Shown here in pieces: positions 46,701-61,300 of a stretch of DNA of 64,000 nt (positions are counted from its first letter, which is position 1; each line of letters begins with the position of its first letter). The notes under the pieces were generated by a model. It was not told where the DNA came from. It worked only from the letters and a program-made list of their open reading frames with translations, and searched no databases. Made by a program: the position numbers and the translations under genes. The DNA is from Petrosia ficiformis. Lineage: Eukaryota > Porifera > Demospongiae > Haplosclerida > Petrosiidae. Location of the stretch: positions 510,001 to 574,000 of the forward strand of contig OX345647.1 in assembly GCA_947044365.1 (NCBI GenBank). The letters are read 5' to 3'.

Positions 46701-48733
46701 ACAAAACTGAATTTACAAATTTAGTAATAGTTATTTTAAACTATACAAGAAACAATATCTTAACTATGAATGGAAGTTATAATCAAACACGAGTTTAATA
46801 TACTATAGACCAGAGGGGGCATTAAATAGAGGAAAGATTATTGTAGCTTTATGCTGAAGTTCATCACCTCATTTTAGTAATGTGTTAAGTATTACAAATT
46901 TACATGATTACGGTTTGAAATAAACATTTTAGTTACTAAATTAATAATACTAGCACTTGAGTGTCTAATTTTAGATACTATATAGATGTGTCTACTAGTG
47001 TTGCATATTTAAATATGAACATTATACGTAACTTCACAAAATGTACCACATTGCTTCACAAAATAATTAACACACATGGTTCATCAACGATACAATATCA
47101 TACATATTTGTACATCATTGATACTATATGATTCATTACTACTTACCTCAAACTGTTTCTGAAACTCATTCATATCAGTGTTTGGATTACGATAATTCAT
47201 TTCTTTAAATGTTTGTCTGAAATCATTGACTCTTATTTGTGTATCACCACATGTCACTGATTCAAGAATAGCATCGAAGATAAACACATATTGATTCTAT
47301 TCAAAAAATGGAGTTACGAAGAAGAGGCAGTGATTTAACATAGAACTATAATGGTCCCAAACTCTCAATATAATTATTATAATTATACTAACCACTGTCT
47401 GGACCATCTTCATACGTTGTTGTCTGAGTCGATTAATGATTCTAGGAACATCAATAATTCCTTCATTTTCTATCTGTTGTAATACCATGTCTATTGTTAT
47501 GAATGTACCAGTACGTCCAACTCCAGCACTATGTGTATATACATGTGTATAACATCACTAATTATTAAAACAGTTCATTTAAATAATCGTTTGCCACATC
47601 ATAAATAATATATGTCATGTGTGTATGTATGTGCTTGCTTTAATATGTATATATAACATATGATCCATAATATGTACTTACCTACAGTGAACCAGCATAG
47701 GTCCTCTCTTGGGTTGATACTCTGCTTTTATACGTCTATAGAAAGTGAGTATTGATGTTGCATACTCAGGTACTCCATGATCGGGCCAAGATGTGAAATG
47801 ATATTGTGTGATCTTATGAGGAACATAATCTGAGCTTCCAGGTAACTGTGAGATGATGAGGAATTATTGAACATTAAAACATGAAGTATACATTTATATA
47901 TATGCAGTGTTATTTTGTTAATGTATTTTATTCTTATTATATAAACTGTCATGAGATATAATAATGCCTTTCTGTAAAATATAGTTCATGTAGGGGGACT
48001 ATTGTGTATGATCAATGAATGAAGATCGTCTCACCTCTAACTGAAGTGTCCTAATGGTATAGTCAGTGTAAACCTGTTCGTCTGCTAATGTGACTTTGAA
48101 TGGTCCATAACTCTGAGTGGAACCAGACTCAGGCCAGTACTGTTGACATTTAATCTTTTTATCCTCTTTAAGGTTGGTTACCATGACAATGATAGGTGGT
48201 CTCTCTTGCCATACAAGGCACAAAAAGTCGACAGTTGTTTTGTTCAACGGACCTAGAGTGTGCAAGAAGTATAGGAAAAAATAATTATAGTTTGGTTTTA
48301 GTTATAGTAAAGGTGAAGTATTATAGTTAGTATACTAAAATGATGGACCCCCTTACTAAAATATGTTTGAGTTTTAGTTTTGGTATACCATAACAACACT
48401 AGTATTTATAATGTTCATTGTGTGTACTCACAAAATATATTTTTGGTAGTTACTACATTGTTTGTTCATTTCACACATTTGGGACAGAAAACTGTTTGTT
48501 CACTTATTATACAAGCACTGATTCTAATTACAGTACAATAGAAACAGTAAATTAGATTATGTGCATATAATGTGTGATAATAGGATGATATGAAACTGTA
48601 TACATTTATTGTTTATGATTTCAGTTCTTTAATAGATGACAATACACATCCCCTAATTTATGTGTTCTTTCCGTCTTCCCTATATATGTACGTATGTAAA
48701 TATATATATATATGTATGTATGTATGCATGTAC

Positions 48734-48764
<31 letters not shown>

Positions 48765-51700
48765 TGTATGTATGTATGTATGTATGTTGTATGTATGTAC
48801 GTATGTACGTGTGTATGCATATATGTATGTATGTATATATGTATGTATGTATGTGTGCGTATGTATGTATGTATGTATGTATGTATATATAGTGATACAC
48901 ATCTACACGTATACATTCTTATAACTTATGAATATTAGTATGCATGAACTAAAACTGGAACTAAAAATATTTTAGGGATGTCATTTTGATAATTTTGCTT
49001 TGAAACAGTTCACACCTTTGCATATATATGTGCCACCAAAAAGTCAAGGTGTGCTGCACATGTGAAGATTTGAATAGTGAGTGTGATAAGATACCTATTT
49101 GTCTACTTTTGTTCGTTGTACCAAAACTAAAACATATACATACATACATACATCATACATACATACATGCATGCATGCATACATACATACATATATGCAT
49201 ACATACACACATACATACATACATACTTACATACATACATACATGCATGCATGCATACATGCACATTGCACACATACATACACACATATATGCATACATA
49301 CATACATACATACATACATACATACATACATACATACAAACATACATACATACATACATACATACATATGTACATGCAACACTTCACCTTGAGTAGCTAT
49401 GTATTTGTATTCTGAGGAGTACCCCTATAATATATATATATAAATAACACATATGTATATTTTAAACTGTAACACAAACCTCTATGTATGATGCATTAAT
49501 GTAATCATTTTGACAGTCTGGTCTACCAGTTAGTGATTTCAGGATGATTCGATTATCATCATCTAAAATGAATAAATGTTTTATTTTATCTTCTGTTTCA
49601 ATAAAAAGTGTGTAATCCATTACAAAACAATGGTTGAATTGTTTATTAAACTGTAATACATGAATGTAAATAAACTGAACAAGCTTACAAAACATTTTTA
49701 GTATACATATGCCAATTTGTGTATTGAATTAATGTTATATCCAATGTGTAATAATTAATATTATACAATTTTAATTTTTAGACAGAAATGGAAAGATTAC
49801 TTACAAACTGTAATGTTAGCAAAACGGTTCAATGGTTTGTTTGTTGCTGTAACAGCCACTGTCACAGGGTGTTCATTCTCACCACTAACAAGCATCTGAA
49901 ATGAACTAATATGAAATATATACTGACACACTGACAAGCAAATCATATTAACTTACAGAATATTGTGAACGAAATCCTTTGTTTGAGTTAGCATGACTTT
50001 CAGCTACAAACTCTCCAAACTTGGATACAGGTATTGGACCTGTTTTAACATGTTTCATATCACCATTGATCTTCCTTGCCTCATCTGTACCTTCTTGTAC
50101 AACATTCAAGATCACCTGTTCATCAACTCTACCAGAGGAATTAATAGCCACAAATTGATATGTACCCTGATGTTGAATTTCAGCTGTCAGTATCACTAAA
50201 CTACCATCCTCATGTATTTCATGGGCATAGTCTGACTCTATAGAGTTACCCTCATGATACCAGGTACAAATTGGTTTGGGTGTACCAGATACTTGTACTT
50301 TGAATGTGACACATTGACCTTCCTCAACTGTCATTGTGCTTGGGATGTTTTGAATGACTGGTACTACACCAGCTGAGTTTTCAGGCAGCGATGGATGTAT
50401 ACACATAATAGCTAAATTGAAAGGAATAATACATGAATAAGAAAAGAAAATATGTAATTAGAACATTACATTTCACTTCTTCATATTTTGGCTCTTCATT
50501 CTCATTCTCTTCTGGTCTAGTGAATTGCATTGTAGTTGATGAAAGTTCCTTTTTCTCATTACAATATATTGAGTCGGCACCTTTTTTCCTGAAGGATAAC
50601 TTAGTAAGTTGTTTCTGTGTGTGTGTGTTTTTTTCATTCACAATCACCTCATCTTTAATACTATGACAACAGTCATTATCACTGTCCCTATCATTAGTAT
50701 AACAGCCAAAATAGCACCAACAACTCCACCAATTATTGGTCCAATATTAGAAAAGGATTGAGAGGAGGATGTCACTAAACAGACCATGAATACAAAAGAA
50801 TTTAATGTGAAAGTTAAAAAATCTACTATATAAACTCTTACGTATATCAGATGTCATAACTGTTATATCTATCCATTCTCCTGGACCAGCAATAGTATAT
50901 GCTCTCACACCAACTGTATAACTTGTGTTTGGTAATAGTCCATCTATTATGTGTTGAGTGTTTGTTGTGCCATTTACATATATAAATGAATCACTGTTGT
51001 CAGACTCTCTATAACGTATATCATACATGATGATGATACCATTAGGAATGGAGGGATGATTCCATGTGATATTGATCTGATCTACATCTGATCCACTTGA
51101 CATTAGGTTTGACACCACACCAGGTTCTGAGAGACACAAACATCATATGAAACATGAACTAGTAATGAATATACTAACTGACCAGCTTGTTCAGTCTGTT
51201 GTGTTCTATTATCACTGGTTGGTCCAGTTCCACCATCATTATATGCTGATACTGTCACAGTGTAGTTGGTATATGGTCTCAGTTCAGTGAGAGTGTATGA
51301 TCTATTCTCTCCTCCAGTGATGTTGATAGTGTCAGAGAATGTTGTGTTTGTGTAGTAGAGTAAGTATCCAGTGATGGGTCCATTCTGTCCAGAACAAGGT
51401 ACCTCATCCCATGTGACAATCATGGACCTAGCCTCAACTGAAGAGAAGGTGATGTTTTCAGGGGCTAGAATAATTAATAGTTGATAGTATTCCTTTTTAC
51501 AGTACAATTTTACACCAAAGCTTACCAGCATAAAGTGTTGTAGTGACCACATTAGCAAGAGTATCGTTATCATTACCATATATTCCCTTCAATGATATAG
51601 TACAGTTACTATCAGGATTAACATCACTGAACACAAGTGGTGATGAACTAGAGGTCCCTTCAGTAATATTATCTGATTGTCCCTCACAGAATCTATAACA

Positions 51701-54116
51701 CTGACGTGTTATACTGTAACCATTAGAAGGGATTGGATCAGGTTCAGTCCATGTCAGAGTAATAGTGTTACTAGTAGAAGTAGCTGTGAGGTCACTCACT
51801 GATGGTAGTGCTGAAGGGAATCAGTAATATAGTGATTATAATACACAAGATGTTTACTATCACTTACTTAATGTCACACTCTTAATATTACTTTTAATAC
51901 TGGGTAGTACAGGAGTACCATTATCATCATATGATACCACAAAGAACTCATATGTTTGATCCTGAGTGAGTCCTGATGTCACACTGTATGTTGTATGAGT
52001 GGTGTTTACTAAACTCTGAATATCATCACTACCATTGAGAGAATAGAACACCTCATATTCAGGTGATGATCCTGTCCAGGAGAGTTGTACATGAGTCAGA
52101 CCTGTACCCAGTCTTGTTAGTGTGAGAGTGGGGGTAGCAGAAACTGTGAAAATTATAAAGTAATCATCTATGAAATTAACACAAATTTATTAATGGGTTA
52201 ATGAAATTTGTAAAAGGCAGGACTAGTTTTAAAGTTCAGTGATCTTTATTCATGCACTACTATGAGAATTCTGTGGTTTGTATAAGTGTTATACTATTTT
52301 GAATGTGTAATATAGCTACAACACTATCCTTACATGAAGTGACAAGCCTAGTTTTAAAGTTCAGTGATGTAAGTTCACTATAGAATCTGACATGTACATG
52401 TAATATACAAACAAATGTATATATGATATACATGTACTTGTGTAAACCACAAATGAATATACATGTATACATGTACATACATGTACTCACTTACAAAACA
52501 CTGGTATGTCCATACTAAGCTTTACTGTTACTCATAAATGAGTTTAATTGTTCCCAAGAATACAAATATAATGTAATGTAGTTTAACTTTTAAAGAGTTT
52601 AGTGTTTAAATGCATTATATGTATGGCATTCTGACTTTCATATTTTATGTCATATTTAATGTTTGGGTTTAGTGTAATTATATATGTTATCATCCATATG
52701 ACTTCACATGAAATACTGTTTCAAATTAAAACAAGAAATTTGCTTTTTAAGACTGGATTCACTCCCAAAACACTCATATGTCCATACCAAGTAATTCCTC
52801 TAGCTTATTATTACTAATGAATGTGTTTAACTATCTCCAAGAATGGAAATATATTTCAGATGTAGTTAAATGAGTATATATAATCATAAGAAAAGGGGTC
52901 ATTTGGTAAATATTAATTTTGATAAAAAGCTAACCTTTAAATGTTACCATTTTATATAACAAACTAAACCAGGTATCTAGAAGAGAAATGATTGATCTTC
53001 CTGGATACCAAATTTAGTTTCCTTTCTAAATTAGTAAGAATTTAATTAAAAGGTAAGCATTCAATAGTGAATTACCATTTTAGCTATACTTATATATGTA
53101 TGGACCATATGCCTGGTATTCTAAATCTGACTTTCATGTCAATTCTTTTGGTCACATATTTAATTATTAATTTTCTACTAACCTGATACACTTAATGATG
53201 TACTACTATTAGTAGCAGTGACACCATTAATAGTACCATCCTCTACTCTGGCATTAGAGACAGTACACTGATAGTTACCTCCCTCTCTCATCCTCACTGT
53301 CACTGTTACCAGTGTAGCAGTACCATCATTCACTACCTCACGAGACAAGTCATCACTTGTTTGATTAATACTAAATGAGTTTGGTCCTGTACATGTGACA
53401 TTAGTAGGAGGTCCATCTGTTACAGTGAATCTCAGGTTGAATACTGGAGGATCAACATATCTTGATGTGGAGATCAGGGATAATGACATGTCTCCTGCTT
53501 TAGGACCAGCTATAAAATGAAGTGATATATTATATACTATTACTACACAACTCATCATTAACTCACTATTATCATTGTATGTACTGGTATTATACACTCC
53601 TACTACTAGTGTTCTATCATCAATGATACATTTGTACAGACCCTCATAATCTGATGTTATTGGTGTTGTTGAATTTGTACCTCTTAATAACACAGTATGT
53701 GTGAGCTGTTCATTAGTCTGAAATATTGGGTCTGGTCCAGTGTAATCATTTTCTGTCCTTTCATAATTAAATGTTCCATTGTATACTACAACTTTAGTAC
53801 CATTAGGATAGTAAAAGGTTCCATAAGTGTGTGACTTCTTATGCAGACACCAAATACCCTCAATAAATCTATCTTGTTTCGTACTCTCATTCTTCTCAAT
53901 ATCAGGGAAGTTTTGAGATGTAATCATATAGTAGTCTGGTAATATTAGTTCAAGATACTCAGCCCACAAATATACAACTATAATAATATAGTATTGAGAA
54001 TATAATACATAACAACTTCATAAAGATTTACCTCCTTCTGGTGGTATGGGTCTACTTTGTATTCCTGATAATGAACATACTACTAGTACTATTGTATATA
54101 CACACACTCTCCACAT
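43763..54116 (-). CDS. Receptor tyrosine phosphatase C
   Basis: Twenty-four exons: 54116-54032, 53977-53567, 53509-53183, 52143-51868, 51810-51526, 51464-51183, 51126-50842, 50774-50648, 50588-50470, 50411-49957, 49895-49805, 49562-49480, 49424-49388, 48252-48035, 47845-47682, 47528-47393, 47296-47147, 46591-46498, 46352-46288, 45708-45574, 45494-45366, 45308-45157, 44879-44744, 43837-43763; 1438 residues. Layout: signal peptide ([20 protein letters not shown]), two Ig-like domains, four FN3 exons, TM about 664-690, [10 protein letters not shown]-set Ig ([12 protein letters not shown]), D1 with WPDHG and [10 protein letters not shown] (Cys1081), D2 with HCRDTVTRSG (Cys1368). Compared with B it lacks the two extra FN3 copies, the membrane-proximal FN3 and the Ser/Thr stalk. 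In D1 the normally conserved DFWRLIW reads DFLCLVW. Confidence 0.92.
46360..46422. repeat. GTGTGGTGTG minisatellite in PTP C intron
   Basis: Short TGTGGTG array close to the acceptor of a D2 exon. Confidence 0.8.
48686..48892. repeat. (TATG)n microsatellite in PTP C intron 13
   Basis: About 200 bp of TATG repeats between the short [12 protein letters not shown] exon and the first PTP D1 exon. A reverse-complement array follows at 49132. Confidence 0.93.
49132..49372. repeat. (CATA)n microsatellite, inverted relative to 48686 array
   Basis: About 240 bp of CATA repeats in the same intron. It is complementary to the TATG array 240 bp away, so the intron transcript could fold into a long hairpin. 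Confidence 0.93.
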
Positions 54117-55380
54117 TTTGTATTACTGTTACACACACCACATGGACTATTCCTTTTATAGTAGCTGTAACGATATTCATGAGTAAGAACTATTGTTGTT
54201 TCACAAATCGTCATTTACAAACATATAGCTTTGATTTGCCTGGAAATACAACACATATATTCATCCATATGAGATGCCAGAAATCAACAACACAAGAACA
54301 GTTTAATCCATGAACTTTTATGCCACCATTATTATGTGTTTACTTTCTCTATTGTACTGTTATCAACTATTAAATATTTTTAAATATATATATATAATAT
54401 TGTATGTGTACAAAAAATGTACTATAATATTGTAAACACAAGTTATAATGAAATATAAAGTTATTATACGAATGTACATATGTACATTACATACATACAT
54501 ACATAGATAAGTACATACATACATACGTACATACATACATACATACATACATATATACATACATGCACACATACATACATACATATGTACTTACATACAA
54601 AGGCCTCTGCAGCTAGATAAAGACATCAGTATATACACACTCACCTATAAATGACAATCAGAACACTGTATAATATATGGATAATGATAGGAAGATGTAC
54701 TTTTATGTTTAACTCCGCAATAACTTGAAGAATGAGCTGCTTTGAATTGAGTTTGGGAATTAATTATCCACGAAGTTCTGTGCTACAATCTTAAAAGAAC
54801 GAATTTTGAATCAGTAACAGTATATATACACTTGGGACTAATAGAAGAAAAGAATGTAAAAAATTATTAGTATGTTGAGTATAATTAATAATATCATCTC
54901 CAAATATATATTTGCAATTACATTTCTATATATGCAATTACATTTCTTGCATAGGTCCATGCACTATAATTATACATAAATTGTTTTTAAAATTCCTATA
55001 GTTACTATATTATTATACATTATACTGCTTGTATTATATAAACCAAAGCTGTATGTTTGGAGCAGACACTTTGTAACATGTGACTTCAGTTTCAATATGG
55101 CTGCAGATATCGCATAATATTTATTATAGTACTGCTATGTACGATTATGAAATACTAATACAACAGGTGTACGAAAGCAACCGATGATGTTATTACCTTA
55201 TTTCCTAAAACTCTGTCAGCTTATCTATTCTATTCTTGGGAAAAGTCTATTTACTTTAAATAAATGATCACATAATGAAATTATACACAACTAAAAATTA
55301 AATCATGTCATGTGACATACATATGATATACTAATTAAAAACAAAAGCCACACAGAGTTCTTGTACATGATATACATAGG
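54117..55380. other. Intergenic spacer between receptor PTPs C and D
   Basis: AT-rich spacer with a (CATA)n array at 54478-54596 and a repeated TATATTTGCAATTACATTTC / TATATGCAATTACATTTC pair near 54907-54942. No gene supported. Confidence 0.6.
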
Positions 55381-58300
55381 TTACTGAAAGTTAGCATATA
55401 GTTCAAATGAGTTGAGATAAGTAACTATTAGTTCAAATATAAATCGATAATGTTGCTGTGTATAGAAAAAGAAAAAGGATGGTATGAAGAATGTGATTCA
55501 AATATCTTGATAATTACAATATAGATAATTATTTTTGTTTGTCAAATTGCGTATATTATATGTTTTTGTTTTATCAAACTTTACACTTTGCGAATATTTA
55601 TTCTGAGAAATCCACGCTATTATGCCAAACATATAACAGGATGTGGCCATGTAGTTAGTAAACTTAATTTGATGAAAACAAATGAGGACAATTGTTTTGT
55701 CTAATACCTGGTTACAGGTTTTATAGAAATGTTATTTGAAATTAAAATTAGAATAATAAAAGAAAAGCACTCGTTAGATCTATACTATAACAATACTTGT
55801 GACAAAGTGACTTACAGGGGTTGGTACACTTCCTGGTTTGTTTATACGTTGAGTCTTGACTACTTGAAACACATCCACTATATTCTCTGACTTACATTTC
55901 TCAATTATGGTAGCTGCAGCACAGAATATACCAGACCTGGTCACTGTATCACTGTATATAGTGAAGAAGAGAGCTAATATCAATGCTTTATAATTGATAC
56001 AAGAATAATCAATATATCTAAATAAATAACACCACCTATCCACTTAAAGGAATACTGTTTTCATATTGTCATTTCATAAACTATATAATTATATTATAAT
56101 CATGTACTAATGCATTCACTTATTGCTTAGCAAATTGACAATCCATGTAATATTATGAATCTTCAGAATTACATAATGTACTGATTCCAAACCTGCAGTG
56201 TACAAGAATAGGAGAGGTTCCTGCCGCTTTACGTTGGACTCTATACATTTCTTCCATTACTGTAATAATATTCTGAGTGTTTTGAGCCAGTCCATCAGAA
56301 TTCCAGTCTGTAATCTGATACTGGGTAATTGTGTGGTTCTCTTTAGTCTGTAATTAATAAATATTTATATAGTTTCATAAAATGGTCGTTATTTTATTAC
56401 CTTGTTATTGTGAACAGCAAGTGTTCGTTCAATGTATCCATTGAGTGGTGTTTCATCTTGTAAGAAGACACTGAATTCTCCAAAGTTATGGCTTTTAGTC
56501 AAAGAGGACCAATATTGATAACAAACATCCTATATATAGAACAAATGTTAATAAGAATTGCGTATCACAATATGACTTGTCTCCAAAATGTCGATATTGT
56601 GTTGAACTGACCATTCCATTCTCATTCAAGTGTCCCAACATTACAATGGTATGACACTCTCTATCCATAATCATCTTCCAGAATGCTCTACATGTACTCT
56701 GCATAGGACTCTCAGCAATTATAAATGCTTTCCTCTGTTTATAACCCTAAAACATCATAGAAGCAATTAATAATTGTATATGCAATACTATAACATTCAG
56801 ATCTTAACATAATTATATTATAAAAATAAACTTACATCAATGAAGACAGCATTGATGTAATCTGGATACTCTTCTTTGAGTGTGACCCTGTGTTTATCAG
56901 CTGTGTGTATGCATGTGTGTATATGCTAATAGTGTACATTCTTAAGCATAGATTATACTCACGTGGTGCATAATTCAAAGTTCTGTTTCGTTGAGTGAAT
57001 TGTATAGCAACATCTCTTCTTACTTGATCTGGTTTAGGAGTGACTTGTTCCAAAACCTATATATACAATAATGAAAAGAAAATGAATCACTTTTCAATTT
57101 ATATAAAGTGTGAGAATTGCATCAACACTGTAAGCAAGCCAGATTGTATGAATGAAAGAAAAGGTTCTCCCAAAATGCATTATGTTAGGAATGGAATTAT
57201 GGAAACAAAAGTGTTTGAGATTGAGGATCAACAAGTCATTTCTAATCAGACATATTTGTTTGGAATTCATGTATATGTTGTGTTGATATCATTTGATGGA
57301 GTGTTTTTAAAACATTGTCTGGAATTAGTATTTTATTTTCTACAGTGATCTTCGGGTTACCTGTCCATATATGGGCATTTTGTGCAAACTATATAATTAT
57401 GTTGGTTCAGTTTCACTATGCAATACTAAAAATCATTTCCTCCTTTTGCACTTTCATGAATTCTTTCATATTCTAATGAAAAATGTAGCAAACTATTTAT
57501 CAATGCTTCCAATATAGATGTGATAAATATACATGATATACAGATTAGAATATATGTCATTAGAGTTCTATTAAATTTCAGTGTTACAGCACACATTGGT
57601 ACTGGTTACGATTGTCTTTCCAAGACTGTGTCATATTTATGATCATGATGTACTTACCTCAAACTGTTTCTGAAACTCGTTCATACCAGTGGTTAAATTA
57701 GAATAACTCATTTCCTTGACCCTATGCAAGAGGTCACAAACCCTTATTTGTGTATCACCACATGTCACTGATTCAAGAATAGCATCATGAATAAATATAT
57801 ATTGATCCTATAGAAGATGAAGAGTGGGAAAAGCATCATTGATAAATATATATTGAAGAGAGCTAGGGACAGTATCATTGTATATTGAACTATATAAGAT
57901 GAAATAGATGAAGAGAGAAAGGTTAGTGATCTAATGGGACTGGTGGTCTCAATATATTATCATACTAACTGGTGTCTGGACCATCTTCATACGTTGTTGT
58001 CTGAGTCCATTAATGATTTTAGGAATATCAATAATTCCTTCATATTCTATCTGTTGTAATACCATGTCTATTGTTATGAATGTACCAGTACGTCCAACTC
58101 CAGCACTGTATATTTCAAGTGATATAATAGTATTTGTGAGGTGGAGATAGTATGTTTTCTGTACATAATTTGCTATATCCAACATACCTACAGTGAACCA
58201 ACATAGGTCCTCTTTTGGATTGATACTCTGCCTTGACACGTAGGTAGAAACTGAGTAATGATGTGGCGTGCTCAGGTACCCCATGATCAGGCCAAGATGT

Positions 58301-61300
58301 GAAATGATACTGCTTAATACTTTGATAAACTTGTTCTGTGATTCCAGGTAACTATAAGGTGAAGTGATTGGTAAATATGGATTGCATGTATGGAAATTGA
58401 TTAGTACAATGAAGATTGTATATTAGCACTGATACATGTTGAAGAATTTGTCTCACCTCTATCTGAAGGTTCCTAATAATATAGTCAGTATAAACCTGTT
58501 GATCAGTTAACGTTACCAGAAATGGTCCATAACTCTGAGAACCAGACTGAGGCCAGTACTGTTGACATTTATTCTTCTTGTCCTCTTTGAGGTTGGTTAC
58601 CATGACAACAATAGGTGGTCTCTCTTCCCATACAAGACGCCAGAAGTCAACAAGAGTTTTAGTCAAAGGACCTACAAATAGAAAGAAAGGATTTATGCGA
58701 TTTCTGATTAACTGGTTCTTTAACTTAAAGTTCACGGTATTCATAGATCTATATGTATGTAAGTACATAAATATTGCAGTTTCCACATATAACTATAAAT
58801 AGTAACAAAACCAAACCTATCCACTATTTATAGTAACAAAACAGCATACAACTCTTAACAAGTTGACTGGCTAGAATGTACGTATGATGAAATGCAATAG
58901 CTGTTACATGCAGTAGCAGCCATATTTGTGCTTGTTTATGAATGTATATATGTGCGTATTTTTTTGTTGTAAAGAGTTTGAACTACAATCATTTTATGCA
59001 TGTATCTCAGTATTCATGAATGTACATATGTATGTGTGTATTATTAACCTGTATATATGTACACACACAACTTACCTTGAGTAGCTATGTATTTGTATTC
59101 TCGGGAGTACCCCTATATATATATATATAAATATATATATATATAATAATTAAATATTATTACTTGCTTGTGTTTATAAAACTAACCTCTATGTATGATG
59201 CATTAACATAGTCATTTTGACAGTCTGGTCTATATGTTATTGGTGTCAGGATGATACGATTATCATCATCTAATATAAACAAGTCAAAAACACGAGACTA
59301 TTATGTTATGTTTATATAACATTACATTATCATCATCTAATATAAACAAGTCAAAAACATGAGACCATTATGTTATGTTTATATAACCACACTTGATGGT
59401 GATATATAACCTCTATGTGTATCTTTTAGTGGGAGATAATTGTTGACATAATTAATAATGTACACGAAAGATAATTTATGCAACCCAATAAGAAAACATC
59501 ATTTAACTTGAAACATACCACAATAGTGGATATGGTATATTTATACCCACACACCATTACATTAAAACAACAAAAACTAATTTTATGCCTGTCAATAATA
59601 ATTTCTATATACTAATGTAATGAATACACTACACTAAGTATTGTAACATTTTGTGTAAATACTACTTACACACTGTGGTGTTAGCAAAACGATTCAATGG
59701 TTTGTTGGCTGCTGTAACAGCCACTGTCACAGGGTGTTCCTTCTCACCACTATCAAGCATCTGAAATGAAACAAAACAGATAAACAATAAATGAACAATG
59801 AAGCGATAAAATATAGATAGAAAAGAGAGATAGACAAATCATATTAACTTACAGAAAACTGAGCACGAAATCGTTTGTTTGAGTTAGCATGACTTTCAGC
59901 TACAAACTCTCCAAACTTGGATATAGGTATTGGACCTGTTTTAATATGTTTTATATCAACATTGATCTTCCTTGCCTCATCTGCACCTTCTTGTACAACA
60001 TTCAAAACCACCTTTCGATCAACTCTACCAGAGGAATTAATAGCCACAAATTGATAGATACCCTGGTGTTGAATTTCAGCTGTGAGTATCACTAAACTAC
60101 CATCCTCATGTATTTCATGGGCATAGTCTGACTGTATAGAGTTACCCTCATGATACCAGGTACAAATTGGTTTGGGTGTACCAGACACTTGTACATTGAA
60201 TGTGACACCATGACCTTCCTCAACTGTCATTGTACTCGGGAAATTTTGAATGACTGGTGCCACACCAGCAGGTCTCTTTGGAGGTGATGGACGTACAGCA
60301 GCTGAAATAAAAGGAATGCTCATACCACAAGAAACAATTTAATGAATTTAATTACATTTCACTTCTTCATATTGTGGTGCTTGATCTTCCTCAGAATTAA
60401 TGTAAATCATTGAGATTGGTGGAACCTCTTTCTTCTCAAAATGAGGTGGATATGCCCTTCTTTTTCTATATTAAGCAAATGCATGTTCTTAAATTATGTA
60501 GAAATTGAAGACTCAAGTTCATGAAATGCTTAATTAAAGCAGTATACATGAGTTTGTTTCAGCCTCACTTCATTATTAGCAATATAACCAATATCACTGC
60601 TACTACAACAGCAGACGCAACTGCAATTAGAGCAGCAAACACTCCACCAACTATTGATCCAACATTGCTAGCTTCATCTGCTATGGTAAAAAAGGTGGAA
60701 GTGTGTGTATTGTTTTATATTATAATGGATAACTAGATTAGCATGGCTAGTGAGGGTGGACATTCTGGGTTCTGGGTCTCATTCATATCTACCAGTACAG
60801 ATTACAAGAACTTGGGACAATGTTAGACCTAACTGTAGGGTGATAAAAGCAGTAAAGAAGGACACTGTCTGATAAAAAGTAGTGAATATCTTGTAAATTG
60901 AATGCTAACTGTATACAAAGGATATAGGAACCAGGACAAGAATATTATAGGTCCCTATGTCTGTCAGTCAGCACAATATTTACATATTCCTGTATGAAAG
61001 TATGAATGCATGAAGAAAACAAAAAAAAACATTAGGCATACCAATGTAAATTATATAATTATAAGACTAATAATTTCTTACTCATGCCTGATTCAGATGA
61101 CATTGTCTCAGCTGTTATATCTATCCATTCTCCTGGACCAGCAGAAGTATATGCTCTCACACCAACTGTATAATTTGTGTCTGGAAGTAGTCCATCTATT
61201 ATGTGTTGAGTGTTCCTTGTACCATTCACATATATAAATGAATCACTGTTGTTAGACTCTCTATAACGTATATCATACATGATGATGATACCATTAGTAA

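Noticed and set aside
57040..57348. 102-residue plus-strand frame inside a receptor PTP D intron
   Set aside because: Composition looks like random AT-rich intron, it overlaps a D2 exon edge, and no family resemblance is visible.
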